From NCBI GenBank assembly GCA_012934845.2, contig WNNJ02003577.1, positions 186,001 to 250,000 on the forward strand: a DNA stretch of 64,000 nt, read 5' to 3'. Position numbers and translations under genes: made by a program. The DNA comes from Pomphorhynchus laevis. Taxonomy: Eukaryota > Acanthocephala > Palaeacanthocephala > Echinorhynchida > Pomphorhynchidae. A model generated the notes under the pieces. That model did not search any database, was not told the DNA's origin, and saw only the letters and a list, made by a program, of their open reading frames with translations. Positions 10,381 through 22,480 of this stretch are shown one piece after another (positions within the stretch are counted from its first letter, which is position 1; the number at the start of each line of letters is the position of its first letter).

Positions 10381-10480
10381 CATAAGAAGGAACTGCTGTG
10401 GTATTAGGTTTCGGCACTATTCATCGACCAAACATAGCAGCGAAACAAAATACATGCTAATGACGTATTTCCTCTAATGA
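10381..10480 (-). mobile_element. PLE terminal-repeat copy with hammerhead-like fold
   Basis: On the minus strand, ctgctatgtt pairs with the downstream ccacagcag. Between them lie tcgatga, a short spacer, cgaaac and taata. This is the order helix I, core box 1, helix II, GAAA box, helix III, helix I of a type I hammerhead. Core box 1 reads NCGANGA instead of CTGANGA, so activity is doubtful. Followed by the family's conserved gacgtatttcctctaatgaa. Confidence 0.45.
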
Positions 10481-10489
10481 AATTTGATA

Positions 10490-13400
10490 AAATAGTAAAT
10501 AAAATAGTAAATTAAATATTTACTTTATTTTATTTTATTTTTAGTAAATAAAATATTTACTAAAGAATGCACAGTGCGGCAATCGTATTTGAATGATCTT
10601 TGCTTACTAATCATCATTGGTTTTCTTACGTTTCATAAAAAGATCAACCGAAATTTGAGGTCATAATTCTGTTCGCTTTCATTAATAACATCGTATGAGC
10701 TGCCAAATTCATTATTAGCTTGTGAATTTAATGGCATGTATTAGTTTTCTTTTAAATGTGTTTGGCGTTTTCAAATTACAAATTATGACTTAATATGAAG
10801 AAATCATATTATTTCTTCTGTATTAATGTATTTCCCTGTTTCGTCTAAAAAGTCCGACTAAAATCAAGTATTTGCAATTTTTTACCGCTTCAATCGTTTG
10901 AAGCTTAAGTTTTGTTTTAAAAATTATTATTTTTTGTCGATTTTGTCTTGCTTCTAGCATTTGATGCTGTTTTCAAAGAAGCAAAGGTGATCTCTAAATT
11001 ATATAAAAGATCATTAAGTAAACTTTGAAATTCGGTATAACGGCTTTTATGTTGTTTTTTGTGATGTGTTAGGTAATTTTGTGGCATTTTATACTAAACC
11101 CCAAAGTTTATTAAAGTTTAAAGCCCGAAAATAAACTGGGACTTGAAAAAAAATTAAAACACAATTTAATTCATTTTTTCTTTGGCTCAAATCGTGTCTA
11201 TTGTCCATTTATATTATTTGAACACGAACTGATAGCATAGCAGCTCCCCCTGATGGCCTCTAATATTATTAATACCTCTTATATATTTAAATAAGCTAAA
11301 AAAGTAAGCTAAAAAATTTTATAAGCTAAAAAAATAATACTAAAAATTTAATATTAATTAAATTAAAATTAATTTAATTTTTTAATTTTAATCCTATTTG
11401 CTAAAGTAATACATCATAAAAATGTGTTTCGTATTTTTATCTAATTATTCAATATGTGATTCTTTTATTCAATTTTATTCAATTATGTATGATTTTGTTC
11501 AAGTAACTTATCAGAATTTTATAAATTATTTATTTTTTAAATTATTCAAGAGTAAAATGAATAGTCGCTGTTTGTTTTAGTCGCTGTCGGTTAGACATCG
11601 TTGTGCTTATTCAAAATATGTAAACGAATTTAAATCGTCAATTTAATGTAAAAACGTTTCTACTTTTTGAAATTTGTTTAAAAGTCGAAATAAAATTGAG
11701 CAAATAAAAAAAGTATCGTTAAGTATTTGTGTAAGCAAAAATTTTCAATTCGTCCTAAATAGCCTCGGTCGATCTTATAAATATCATATCTTGAATACAT
11801 CAAAATAAAATTTGATTTTAGTGTAATGATAGTAATATTACACTTAATAAATTAAAATTGTCTATCACAAAACGAACCAATTGGTTTTAAGTAACGAACA
11901 AAACTATATTTGTAAAAATATAATTTCATAAATAATTAAGATTATAATTATGTTACTTTAATTCTTAAGATTTATTAATGTTTGATTTTCATTATTAAGA
12001 TGTAATTGTCTAATTAATTATATTTTGTCAATTTATGTTTTATCGATCATCGTATGGCTTAAATTTCCCGATTCAACATATATTATATATGTATTACATG
12101 TATTATATATTATAAATTGAATATTATATTTTAATTTATCATTTTATTTAGATCGTACTTACGTGATTACATAAATAAAGTACTTTTATTAAAGTTAAAG
12201 TTAAAGGATTATAATTTTTTAAGATTGAAAAGCTACAAGAATGTAAGTTCGAGAATTTAGGAAAACTCCCTGACGACTTTAAAAATTTAATTATTTAACT
12301 CTATTTTGTTGATAGTTGCAGACGCTGCGAAAATCGAACTTTAATAACAAAAGTGTTATGAAAGTCATTTAGCCATAATCAAAACTCGTCACCCTATTGG
12401 TGATACCCTCCAATATGCAAAGAGACTTCTAGACAACTCTATTATGACATATTTGTTAGTTACACAAGCAGTTCATATTCACTAAAATGGATTTTTTAAA
12501 TCCATGTCAAAGGATAAAAAGAAATCAAATTCCTATTTAAACGACTGTAATTTCAATACTTCATTTCATATTAATATCAACGTTTACTTTCTCGGATTCT
12601 ATATTATTCTATTCAATTTACAATTAATAAAATTTTATTTTATTCAAACACTGTAATTTCAAACTGTTACTGGTAGCTACCTCGTCCGCTTGTAAACCAA
12701 GGCAATATGTATAACTTTTCTGTTTGTTTTTCCGCATATACTTTGATTTTTGTGATTTTCCTTACAAAATAAAATGTAAACTAGTTTATTCAACTTTCGG
12801 GTCAACTCATTTGTAATAATGAGACGACAATCTTCTAAGATACAATGTGAAAATATTTTAATGCAAAATTTTATCTACTACTACCTGGATCTTGTAAGCT
12901 AAACAAATGCATTTTGAATCGTTTAGCATTTTTATTATGCTCAAATGTATTTTAGTTTCTTATGATTTTTCAACAGACGAGTGTCGCGGCGTAGACTGTT
13001 TATCTGAAACACTGAAAATTTATAATAAAAACTATTACGGGTTTTTTATCTCTATATTGCTATTCTTATTAAATAAATTACGGTGTCATTTAAACGTAAT
13101 ATTTTACCGGCAGAAAAACCGGAAATAATCCACTGGAAACAGTGTTTTGTAAGTTACCTGTATAAAATCAATTTACAACCAGTCCAGTGAGTGCAACGAA
13201 ACCTATAGTTACTTGCTTTCCGCCAGTATATATAAATCAAATAGATTCTGACGTGTTAGAAGCTGACTCATAAAAATGACACAAATATTATATATATTGT
13301 AATAAGAGAGAAAGACTACATCGTTTTTTTCGGACAACTGTACTCTTGATGTGCTGTAGCTGCTTTAATAGGAACAAACAAAATCACTGTACATTACCAT

Positions 13401-13790
13401 TGCAATGCAAAATTTGACAGTTAAAACTGCATAAAAAACTATGAATTTAAAATGTATTTAAGTGAAATTCTATGTTGTTTTAATGAAACGCACAGAAACT
13501 AAAAGACATTTTATGAGACAATTATTTTTAAGATTTTTAATGATATCTACTCTTATTATTTAGACAAGGAAGTGTTTAAGAATTGAAGTTAATAATTTCT
13601 TTTCGGTGACAATCATTCCCCTGTTGTGACTTGAATGTGAACATACAATATTAAAAATAATGTTTTTTAAAATTACGAGATTTTGAATATTTGTTTAACA
13701 CAAACAATCTTTTTAATAATGAGATTTCGTGAAGTTGTATTTTATAATTAAAATTGAAAGTTGTAATTAAAATTCTTCGTACTGCTTTTA
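10490..13790. other. Long AT-rich spacer, no gene recognised
   Basis: Around 11230-11265 a remnant of the PLE terminal repeat occurs in inverse orientation (tagcatagcagctccccctg). A 73-codon frame at 12907-13128 has no homology signature. Around 12370-12450 sequence of more balanced composition contains no sustained frame. Otherwise I see nothing supportable in these 3.3 kb. Confidence 0.4.
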
Positions 13791-13805
13791 GAAAAAATAG
13801 GATTT

Positions 13806-15330
13806 TATTACTTTAAGTATTTTATTCATATTAACAACGAGATATTTTAATGTACATTTAAACGCACTACATATGAACCTAGGTTTTATTAGATTTTTAT
13901 GTAATTTGAGATTCCAATATAGGTATAGTTTTATTATCTAATTCAACCTTTATGCACTTTTTATCCAATATAGAACAGTGACTTGTAATAATTGTTTCTA
14001 AACTAAAATCACTACTCTCATATGTTGCAATTACAAATTTTTATAATCTTACAAATTCTTATAATCTTTATAATCTTTATAAATCTGAAAGTTTATTCCT
14101 TTTGTGTGTTAAAAATTCATATCAGGAGGAACTTCTATGTTATCACGGTTTAGCACATATTCCTCGTCCTAAACGAGGAATATAATTCAATAAAAAATAA
14201 ATAAATAATTATTTGAATAAAATCGTATGTATTTATATTTTGAAAATTTATTCTTTTTGTCTGTTCTAAAAATTCTTTTGTAGAATTAATAATTGGGCTA
14301 CTATTACCTCCCATTGGAACATAAAATTTAAATCTTAAATCTCAAAATTATTGAGAATTTTTAAGAATTCAAAATTATTATTATTTTTTCCTATTGTGTT
14401 CAAAAAATTCTTTTGTAGAATTAATACTGAAATATTGTTTTATACCAGTATTAATTTCGATTACCTTGCAATATTTTTTAAAATGTGCTTTAATTACTTT
14501 AAGTATTTTATTCATATAGACAGAAAGTGGTTTTAATATACATTTAAACGCACTACATATGAACCTAGGTTTTATTGGATTTTTATGTAATTTTGGATTC
14601 CAATATAGGTATAGTTTTATTATCTAATTCAACCTTTATGCACTTTTTATCCATTATAGAACAGTGACTTGTAATAATTGTTTCTAAACTAAAATCACTA
14701 CTCTCATATGTTGCGATTACAAATTTTTATAATCTTACAAATTCTTATAATCTTTATAATCTTTACAAATCTGAAAGTTTATTCCTTTTGTGTGTTAAAA
14801 ATTCATAGCAGGAGGAACTTCTATGTTATCACGGTTTAGCACATATTCCTCGTCCTAAACGAGGAATATAATTTAATAAAAAATAAATAAATAATTATTT
14901 GAATAAAATCGTATGTATTTATATTTTGAAAATTTATTCTTTTTGTCTGTTCTGAAAATTCTTTTGTAGAATTAATAATTGGGCTACTATTACCTCCCAT
15001 TGGAACATAAAATTTAAATCTTAAATCTCAAAATTATTGAGAATTTTTAAGAATTCAAAATTATTATTATTTTTTCCTATTGTGTTCAAAAAATTCTTTT
15101 GTAGAATTAATACTGAAATATTGTTTTATACCAGTATTAATTTCGATTACCTTGCAATATTTTTTAAAATGTGCTTTAATTACTTTAAGTATTTTATTCA
15201 TATAAACAGAAAGTGGTTTTAATGTACATTTAAACGCACTATGTATGAATCTAGGTTTTATTGGATTTTTATGTAATTTTGGATTCCAATATAGGTATAG
15301 TTTTATTATCTGATTCAATTTTTATACCCT
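13806..15330. repeat. 686-bp tandem duplication, about 2.2 copies
   Basis: The landmark aacgcacta starts at 13861, 14547 and 15233, exactly 686 bp apart each time. The first two intervals are nearly identical, including identical 61-codon plus-strand frames at 14351 and 15037 that differ by one residue. The unit contains PLE coding sequence on the minus strand and a terminal-repeat piece (aggaggaacttctatgtt at 14126 and 14812). Near-identity suggests a recent duplication. Confidence 0.85.
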
Positions 15331-15640
15331 TTTTATCAAGAACAATGACTTGTGATAATTGTTTCTAAACTCAACTCACAACATTCATATGTTGGATTTA
15401 CATTTAAATCATTAGAATTAACCTCTTTCACTAGTATATCATAATAAAGCTTTTTGTATATGAAGACAAAGTTATTTCTAGCTTTATCAATAGTTGTTAT
15501 TATATAGTTATGCTTTATTTTTCTAAAAAAGTTTAAATTTGCATACTGCTGCTCTGCTAATTCCGCTTGTATGAACACCATTTCTTTCGTGCATATTTGC
15601 TTGTAAAGAAAACAAATCAATATTAAACATCTCGCTTTAG
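15067..15640 (-). pseudogene. Penelope-like reverse transcriptase, N-terminal portion
   Basis: Two minus-strand frames in order. 15620-15336 contains TTIDKARNNFVFIYKKLYY. 15318-15067 contains YWNPKLHKNPIKPRFI and KPLSVYMNKILKVIKAHFKK. The DKA.NN...KK.Y and PK.HK....R.I strings are the N-terminal and finger-region hallmarks of Penelope-like polymerases. The frames are separated by a shift near 15320-15336, and the element continues into the 686-bp duplication. Not functional. Confidence 0.65.
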
Positions 15641-15659
15641 CGCAAATATTATTCTTTAA

Positions 15660-16100
15660 TTAGGTAATTTCTGTCTGAACTGAACTGATTAAGTTTTGAT
15701 CTTCCTTTTATAATTGTTTGTTATCTTCATTTTCTTTTTAGAAAGTTGATAATGATTCATTATTGATAAAGAATTATTGGATCTAAATTAAAGAAAAGAG
15801 GATTTTTTATATTTCGCTAACTTCTGCTGCATCTTCAGAAAATTAATTTTTAATTAATATTAATTTTTAAAATTAATATTTTAATAATTTATTATCAATA
15901 TATTAATAATTTAATATTAAAAGTAACAGCTCCTTGTATAATGTATACAGTATACATAAGACACGAATAAGAGTTTACATTGTCTGCCGGGACCTCTATT
16001 GAAGTACTTAATTGATATTATTGAATAACCAATATGATTGAATGTTCAATTAAATATACTTTAATGAAGTGTAGTCAACCAATATATATGTATATATATC
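15660..16100. other. Spacer, nothing recognised
   Basis: AT-rich, with palindromic taatat steps around 15840-15920. There is no gene or repeat match that I could support. Confidence 0.35.
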
Positions 16101-16102
16101 GC

Positions 16103-16522
16103 TACCAATTAATTGGACTTCGATCATCAACTTTATCAGTCTAATGTATCACTCCTAGACGTTCCTAACCACCGAGCATTTATTTAAGGGGTGCATTTCG
16201 ACTGCTTTTGTGACAACTGTAAAGATCTATAAGAAATTCAGTGCCCTCGTAATCAGAGGATCATTTGTGCCTTATGTAGAGAATTACTAGACCTTCACAC
16301 ACGCAGCAAGTCAGTAAAAACGCTTAATGCACCTGAATTTCATCTAGCATCATGAGGAATTGCTTGTGTCTCTTCAGTATTACAAAAGCAGTCGAAACTC
16401 ACCCTAACCATTTCAATCGACTGACGATGACTGGATAGTGGTTGGGTACTTCTAGGAGTGATACAGTATATTGAGTAGTCTGATGATCGAAGTTCACTTA
16501 ATTATCAGCTAATGCGTATTAT
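16103..16522. mobile_element. Palindromic MITE-like element, copy 1
   Basis: The left arm begins taccaattaattggactt, then gatcatca, tatcactcctagacg and gcatttcgactgcttttgtg. The right arm (about 16355-16520) is its inverse: caaaagcagtcgaaa, ctaggagtgatac, tgatgatcgaag. The whole is a foldback of about 420 bp with no coding capacity. It forms the left end of a larger inverted arrangement with 18365-18750 and 21536-21571. Confidence 0.7.
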
Positions 16523-17128
16523 AAATAAATCGTAGCCAGCTTTGGCTCCTGGACCGTAATTTTAAGCGATTTTTTGCACTATGAAAATACATGATGTATC
16601 GTCTATTATTTATATATTCATAAAATTTGACTATTTTATATTCATAAAATTTTAAATTTAAATTTATATTTTATCTTAATATAAATATAAATTGTACAAA
16701 ATGTTATATAATTATTTATTATTTATCTTTATTTTTATTTATATATCGTATAAACTACGTGGATTCAGTTAACTGATTTGTTCTACCGACAATTTATTAT
16801 GACCTGTGGACTTTGTTTTCCCGGTAATATAACCTCTGTTAGAAATACTGAAACTTTGTATTCTTGATACGACATTATTGTTTTGCTAATTATCAAGCAA
16901 GTTTGATAAATTATTTCTATTTCTTATAATGGATAATTATATATCAACAAAATATTAAAATATTAAATTTACAATATACAAATCAACAAAATATTAAAAA
17001 TAAAATTAAACCATCAAGTGAAAATATTAATGGATGGATAATAAACAATGTGCTTTGTATTAGAGTAAGGTACATCATATAATCAAATTTCATCGAAGGA
17101 AATACGTCTCTAGCATGTATTTGGCCCT

Positions 17129-17180
17129 ACTGCTATGTTGGGTTGAGGAACAAGGGGAGAAACGTGACAACATAGCAGTT
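17129..17180 (+). ncRNA. Hammerhead-like fold in PLE terminal repeat
   Basis: On the plus strand actgctatgttg pairs perfectly over 11 bp with caacatagcagt. Between them are ttgagga, a short spacer, gaaac and gtgac. The 5' box is one base away from CTGANGA (first C is T), but the cleavage-site U is C here. This is the member with the best helix I. Known: Penelope-like elements can carry hammerhead ribozymes in their terminal repeats. Confidence 0.45.
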
Positions 17181-17289
17181 CTCCTAATGACCTCTAATCC
17201 TTATTATTACACATCGTATGTTATTTATTAGTCAATTTATACAAATTGACTTTTATTTTAAATTTAATCAGTCATCTGACCTGATATAT

Positions 17290-17680
17290 ATAGCTGTAAT
17301 TAAACCATTACAGAGAATGGTCCAATACTGCAAAGATGTCGTTAATGTACCTTAGCCAGTTCAACGTTTTTTTGCTGCGCTTTGCCATAAAACATTCTTC
17401 CACAAATGATACATATAAGCCAGCGTACGTAAGACCTATGGGGTTCCCCATTGCTGTTCCTCGAGTCTGCCTGTAATCTCATCATTGAAAGTAAACGTGT
17501 TAGATTCCATCACTAGTAGAAGCAGAAAACATATTTTGTTGATTTCTCTTATGCTGTATTTATTAGACTGCATTAGACCCGGAACCGTATCAATACAATA
17601 TTTCGTAATAATCAACGTAAATAATGATTGAATGTCGAACGTGAATACTATATTCGACCTATGGATGTTGTGACTCATTT
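17290..17680 (-). pseudogene. Penelope-like reverse transcriptase, catalytic core fragment
   Basis: On the minus strand, 17678-17436 carries FTFDIQSLFT (motif A aspartate). After a one-base frameshift near 17465, the frame from 17460 down reads GTAMGNPIGLTYAGLYVSF, then WLRYINDIFAVLDHS. The RYI.DIF string is the PLE palm motif, with asparagine in place of one expected aspartate (YIND for YIDD), so it is catalytically dead as well as shifted. It lies in the loop of the large inverted repeat. Confidence 0.75.
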
Positions 17681-18364
17681 GATCGAATTGACGAAGGAAC
17701 TATCAGTTCCTTTTCTAACTTATCATCCTTTTGATATTATGTATTGCAGTATTTACCTTAATTATCGCGTCTTTGTGATATCCCATAGAGATTTATTCAT
17801 ATGCGTCACTCCTTAGATATCTCCTTCCTTCATCTCTAGTGTTCCAAAAATCACCGACTTTGCACGTTCTGTCGGCTTCGTCACGAACATTGTAAATTAA
17901 TATTGTAAATTAATATTGTTAATTTGTAATATCGAAAATTGTAAATTAATATTTTGTTGATGGATAATTCTCCATTATAAGAAAAAGAAATAATTTATCA
18001 AACTTGCTTGATAATTAGCAAAAATAATGTCGTATCAAGAATGCATAGTTTCAGTATTTCTAACAGAGGTTATATTACCGGGAAAACAAAGTCCACAGGT
18101 CAATAATAAATTGTCGGTAGAACAAATCAGTTAACTGAGTCCACGTAGTTTATACGATATATAAATAAAAATAAAGATAAATAATAAATAATTATATAAC
18201 ATTTTGTACAATTTATATTTATATTAAGACAAAATATAAATTTAAAATAAAAGTCAAATTTTATGAATATATAAATAATAGACGATCCCCATGTATTTTC
18301 ATAGTGCAAAAAATCACTTAAAAAACGGTCCAGGAGTCAAAGCTGGCTACAATTATTTATAATA

Positions 18365-18750
18365 CACATTAGCTTATAATTAAGTGGACTTCGATCATCA
18401 GACTACTCAGTCTACTGTATCACTCCTAAAAGTACCCAACCACTATCCAGTCATCGTCAGTCGATTGAAATGGTTAGGGTGAGTTTCAACTGCTTTTGTA
18501 ATACTGAGAAGACACAAGCAATTCCTCACGATGCTAGATGAAATTCAGGTGCATTAAGCGTTTTTACTGGTTTGCTGCGTGTGTGGAAGGTCTAGTAATT
18601 CTCTACATAAGGCACAAATGTGTATCCTCTGATTACGAGAGCACTGAATTTCTCATATATATATATTTACAGTTGTCACAAAAGCAGTCGAAATGCACCC
18701 ATTAAATAAATGCTTGGTGGTTAGGAACGTCTCGGAGTGATACATTATAC
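18365..18750. mobile_element. Palindromic MITE-like element, copy 2, interrupted by hAT
   Basis: Matches copy 1 in reverse: gacttcgatcatcag, tatcactcctaaaag, then the second arm gtcacaaaagcagtcgaaat and ttaggaacgtctcggagtg. It breaks at 18750 and resumes after the hAT element at 21528-21571 (cattagactgat ... tccaattaattggta). Confidence 0.7.
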
Positions 18751-21535
18751 CAGGGGTCTCCAAACTTTCCAGCCTTAGGGCCATACTTATTACTCCAGTA
18801 AGTTCCGAGGTCTAAACCATATTATCATTGTTGCCGGTGGTAAAAAGTGGAATAGTCTACTTATGAAAAAAAGTCTGAAAAAGTACGCGACGTTTAAAAA
18901 AAGCTGCAAATCGGACTAAAGTCCGCAAAACGCATCTACAGCAAATTATTAATTTTCTGCAATTATCTGTAATTTATGTATCAACCGTAGAGTACGAGCC
19001 ATGAGAAGTAAGGTGACACATCTGGTGGATGCAAGCGGAAATAGGCAGTACCTTCTATCTCCAACAGATGGCGCTAATAGCGCATACAGAATAATCGCTT
19101 TTGTTCGAGAAAGTTCTACTGTCTTCCACACACACTTCTAGACGGCAGTAATTGGAATATATATAAGAAGGCTAGTGGCCCAACCACAAGTTAGTTCCCA
19201 TGATACCGTTGTGAAATAAAATAGTGCGTACCTCCTTAAAACGTGGTTGTGCGTGTTTCAGTTTAAGACATCTTTGTAACAGTAGTTTTATTTAATTGTT
19301 GCTTTTGTGTGTGATTTAGTAGTATGGAAAAGAAGCGAAAAATTGATAGTGAATGCAGAAAATTCAAAGATCAGTGGATCATTCAGTATTTCGTAATTGA
19401 GTCCAGTAACAAGGCGCTGTGTTTGATTTGCAATGAAAGCATAGCCGTTCTCAAAGAATATAACCTTAAACGTCATTAGAAGCAAACCATTTTGAAAATT
19501 ACTCAAAATATACAGGAAGTTCGCGGACAGTAAAATTCGAAGCAATGAAGCGCGAATTGAAATCGCAGCAATCTTCATTTACAAAACTCAAAACTGAACA
19601 AGAGGCAGCAACTCGTGCCAGCTTTAGTATGGATCTTGAAATAGCAAAACGTGGAAAACCATTCACCGATGGAGAAATAATTAAAGAATGCATAAATGCA
19701 GTAGCCGAACAAATGTGGACTAAAAAGGTAAATTCATTTAAAACTGTCAGTTTGTCGGCAAACACTGTGACTCGAAGGGTTGAAAACATCGCTCAAAATA
19801 TATCCTCTCAACTGTTCGACAAAAATGGACATGTTGAGCGTTTTTTGGCCTTGGATGAGTCAACGGATGTGACAGACACTGCTCAGGTGTTGATTTATAT
19901 TCGAGGAGTAGATAAAAGCTATGAAATGCATGAAGAACTTCTTGATATGTATAGTATTCATGGGACAACTACTGGTGCAGATATTTTTAAAGGAGTTGAA
20001 ATGGCCATTAATCAAAAGAACCTTCGATGGAAAAACTTGAAATGTATTACAACTGATGGAGGCAAAAACATGAGTGGGAAGATAAAGTAGTAGTCGCTCT
20101 TGTGTCAAAGGCTGTAGAAAATGACGGTGGTTCAAAACCATTAGTCTTACATTGTATCACTCATCAACGGTCTTTGTGCGGAAAATATTTGAATATGTCT
20201 GAAGTTCTGAAACCAGTCAAATCAACCGTTAATTTATCAAAACTTTTGGGCTGAATCATCGACAATTCCGACAATTTATTGAAGAGATTGGAGAAAATGA
20301 CTTGCCTTATTATACTGCCGTACGTTGGCTTAGTTGTGGGAAAGTCCTTCAGCGCTTTTTTGAACTTCGAGCAGTGATCGAAATTTTTTTGAATGAAAAG
20401 CATCGCCCTCTTACTGAATTACAAAACAACGCATGGCTGTGGAAGTTAGCATTATATGTTGATTTGACAAAACATGTGAACGAACTGAATTCGAGATCGC
20501 AAGGAGAATACCAGAATCTTCCTGATTTATACACTAATATTAAATCATTCCGGAAGAAATTGATCCTGTTTCAATCACAACTACGAAGCAAATGTTTTTC
20601 ACATTTTAAAACATGTGAAATGTTCAGCCACACCACTGAGACTGAGTTTCCTATAGATTTTGCAATCGAAACTTTGAGTTCTTTGAAAACAAATTTTGAT
20701 ACGCGTTTCTCGGACTTTAATTTCATTGCGAATCAAATTAAGATTTTCCAGAATCCTTTTGATGCTAACATTGAAACCCTAGCCTCTGAACTTCAAATTG
20801 AAATGATTGATCTACAGTGCAGTGATATAATTAAGAACAAATATCAAAACTCATCATTGTTGGAATTTTATAAGAGTCTTCCACTGCCACAATTTTCTAA
20901 TCTGCTTAAATTTGCTCGTGGGCTGTTTTCTGTTTTTGGCACTACTTATTTGTGTGAGAAGACCTTCTCCAAAATGAAATACATAAAAAATGCTTACAGA
21001 TCTAAATTAACCGACGATAATCTTAAATCCAGTTAATAATTGGTACAAGTAAAATTAGTCCACAACTTAAAACTATTATCAGTGGAAAATCTCGATTACA
21101 CAAATCTCATTAGTATTTGATATGTCATTATGCATGTAATAAGTTGTGTTTTAATTTAAAATGTATGAAATTTAGTTGGATTCATTTCAATAATTTGTTA
21201 GTTATTATATACTGAAGTTAAATATTCTGCATATTATACATGTATTTACTCATTACAATTCTATGTTTCTTTATCCAACTTATTACAAAAACAAAAACAA
21301 TAAGCCTACAACAATGTTATTAGTAGTTAGCTCAGGACCATATCAATATAGATGTTATATTTATAATTATTCAACATAAAATTTTAATACTTTAGTAAAC
21401 TTAAGTTAATTCGCTAGAAAAAATATGTGCTATAAAAGGAGTTTTCAAGTATGCTAGCTCTCCGCGGGCCAGGAAAAATCTGTCAGTGGGCGGATGTGGC
21501 CCGCGGTCCGTAGTTTGGAGACACCTGCATTAGAC
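18743..21535 (+). mobile_element. hAT DNA transposon with TIRs and target duplication
   Basis: The left terminal inverted repeat starts at 18751 with caggggtctccaaac; the right ends at 21527 and reads caggtgtctccaaac on the minus strand. Flanking 8-mers are cattatac (18743-18750) and cattagac (21528-21535). The uninterrupted palindrome copy has cattagac on the same strand, so the left copy carries one later mutation. The element is 2777 bp and inserted within palindrome copy 2. An 8-bp duplication and CAGGG-type ends are the hAT hallmark. Confidence 0.9.
19324..21110 (+). pseudogene. hAT transposase, frameshifted
   Basis: Starts at ATG 19324 with a BED-type zinc finger: CLIC near residues 40-43, then a histidine just before a premature stop at about 19477. 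Removing the effect of a single-base loss there would continue the frame in register. The main block, 19545-20090, has FLALDESTDVTDTAQ (catalytic aspartate region) and CITTDGGKNM. A second shift follows GGKNMSG near 20078, a third near 20250, and the long C-terminal block at 20302-21036 ends with the hAT dimerisation region (FARGLFSVFGTTYLCEKTFS). A last shift near 21030 cuts off about 25 residues. It resembles the GTF2IRD2/Charlie-like transposases. Four or more lesions make it a dead copy. Confidence 0.85.
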
Positions 21536-21571
21536 TGATGGAGCTGATGATCTAAGTCCAATTAATTGGTA

Positions 21572-21905
21572 AATTAATAATTCTTAATTGGTTTAATTAA
21601 TAATTGGTGCAATTAAGAATTGGTGCAATTAATAATTCTTTTGTTATTAATAATAACAAAAGAATTTGTAAAAACAAAAAAAATTTAAGCAGTTATTTAA
21701 TTTTTAACCAATTTTTAAACAGGTTAAAAAATTCTTTTGTTATAACTACTTACAATTTTCCTGACGAAGCCGAGATACTCAACGTCGGGATAAAGAAATA
21801 TATGTCTTGCCTGTTTTCTGTTTTATCATAACTATATATAATAAGATATATCAACCGGATGTACTCACATCTTGGCATGCAGTGTATAAATTATATACAT
21901 AAATA
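21572..21905. other. Spacer with ttaatt repeats
   Basis: Starts with several imperfect ttaattggt/gcaattaat steps (21560-21640). The 75-codon frame at 21604 is low-complexity and unsupported. Confidence 0.35.
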
Positions 21906-21909
21906 TAAT

Positions 21910-22480
21910 ATATATATATGTATATATACAGTCAAGCATCAAAAGTGTGATCCTCTGGTTGTTAATGATGGTCTGCATTGCAAATTGTAGGATTTAAGAG
22001 CTCACGCCACCTACAATTTAAGCTAGATGTCGGAAATGCATTTTCACAATGTCACAGAGGCAGCCGAAACGGCGTGTGATAGTTCATCTTACTGACGATG
22101 GCTGCCGGCTATCACATGACCGTCTAGGAGTGACGAAAGACGGATGTGCTGAGTAAACAACGGTCCAGGATTTATTACGAAATACGGCATTTATACTAAA
22201 TGGTGTTGCTTGATAGACTGGACTTCGATTCACGACTTTCAATCACCATGTCACTTCTAGACGACCACTTCAGCATCGAAATGATGAGTACCCGGCAACA
22301 CTCATCAGTAGAATGAGGTACACACTGGTCGTTTCGGTTGCCTATGTGACATTGTGAATAAAGGCGTTTCCAACACTTTGCTTAATTGTCTGAGGCTTAC
22401 GCTCTTAACCAGATCGAATTGCTGTGCGGACCATCCTTGACCACGAGAATGTGGTCAAGTAAACAATTCACTCTTTCGGA
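21910..22480. mobile_element. Palindromic MITE-like element, diverged copy 3
   Basis: Two arms inverted about a centre near 22200. Minus-strand gtcactcctagacggtc, cgtttcggctgcctctgtga and gctcttaa in the left arm match plus-strand gtcacttctagacgacc, cgtttcggttgcctatgtga and gctcttaa in the right arm. The layout and motifs (cac..ctagacg, then tttcg.ctgc) relate it to copies 1 and 2. Confidence 0.6.

Larger units (their letters stand above)
16523..18364. repeat. Large inverted repeat around a PLE fragment
   Basis: The left side (about 16523-16985) returns as its reverse complement at about 17905-18364. For example, gataaattatttctatttct at 16907 matches agaaataatttatc near 17986, and tacgtggattcagttaactg at 16755 matches its inverse near 18131. 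The arms hold the PLE-associated terminal-repeat sequence. The spacer, about 17000-17900, contains a hammerhead-like terminal repeat (17129-17180) and PLE polymerase sequence. Confidence 0.7.

Noticed and set aside
18127-18309. 60-codon minus-strand frame in the right arm of the inverted repeat
   Set aside because: Low-complexity Ile/Tyr/Asn-rich and lies in repeat sequence shared with non-coding copies.
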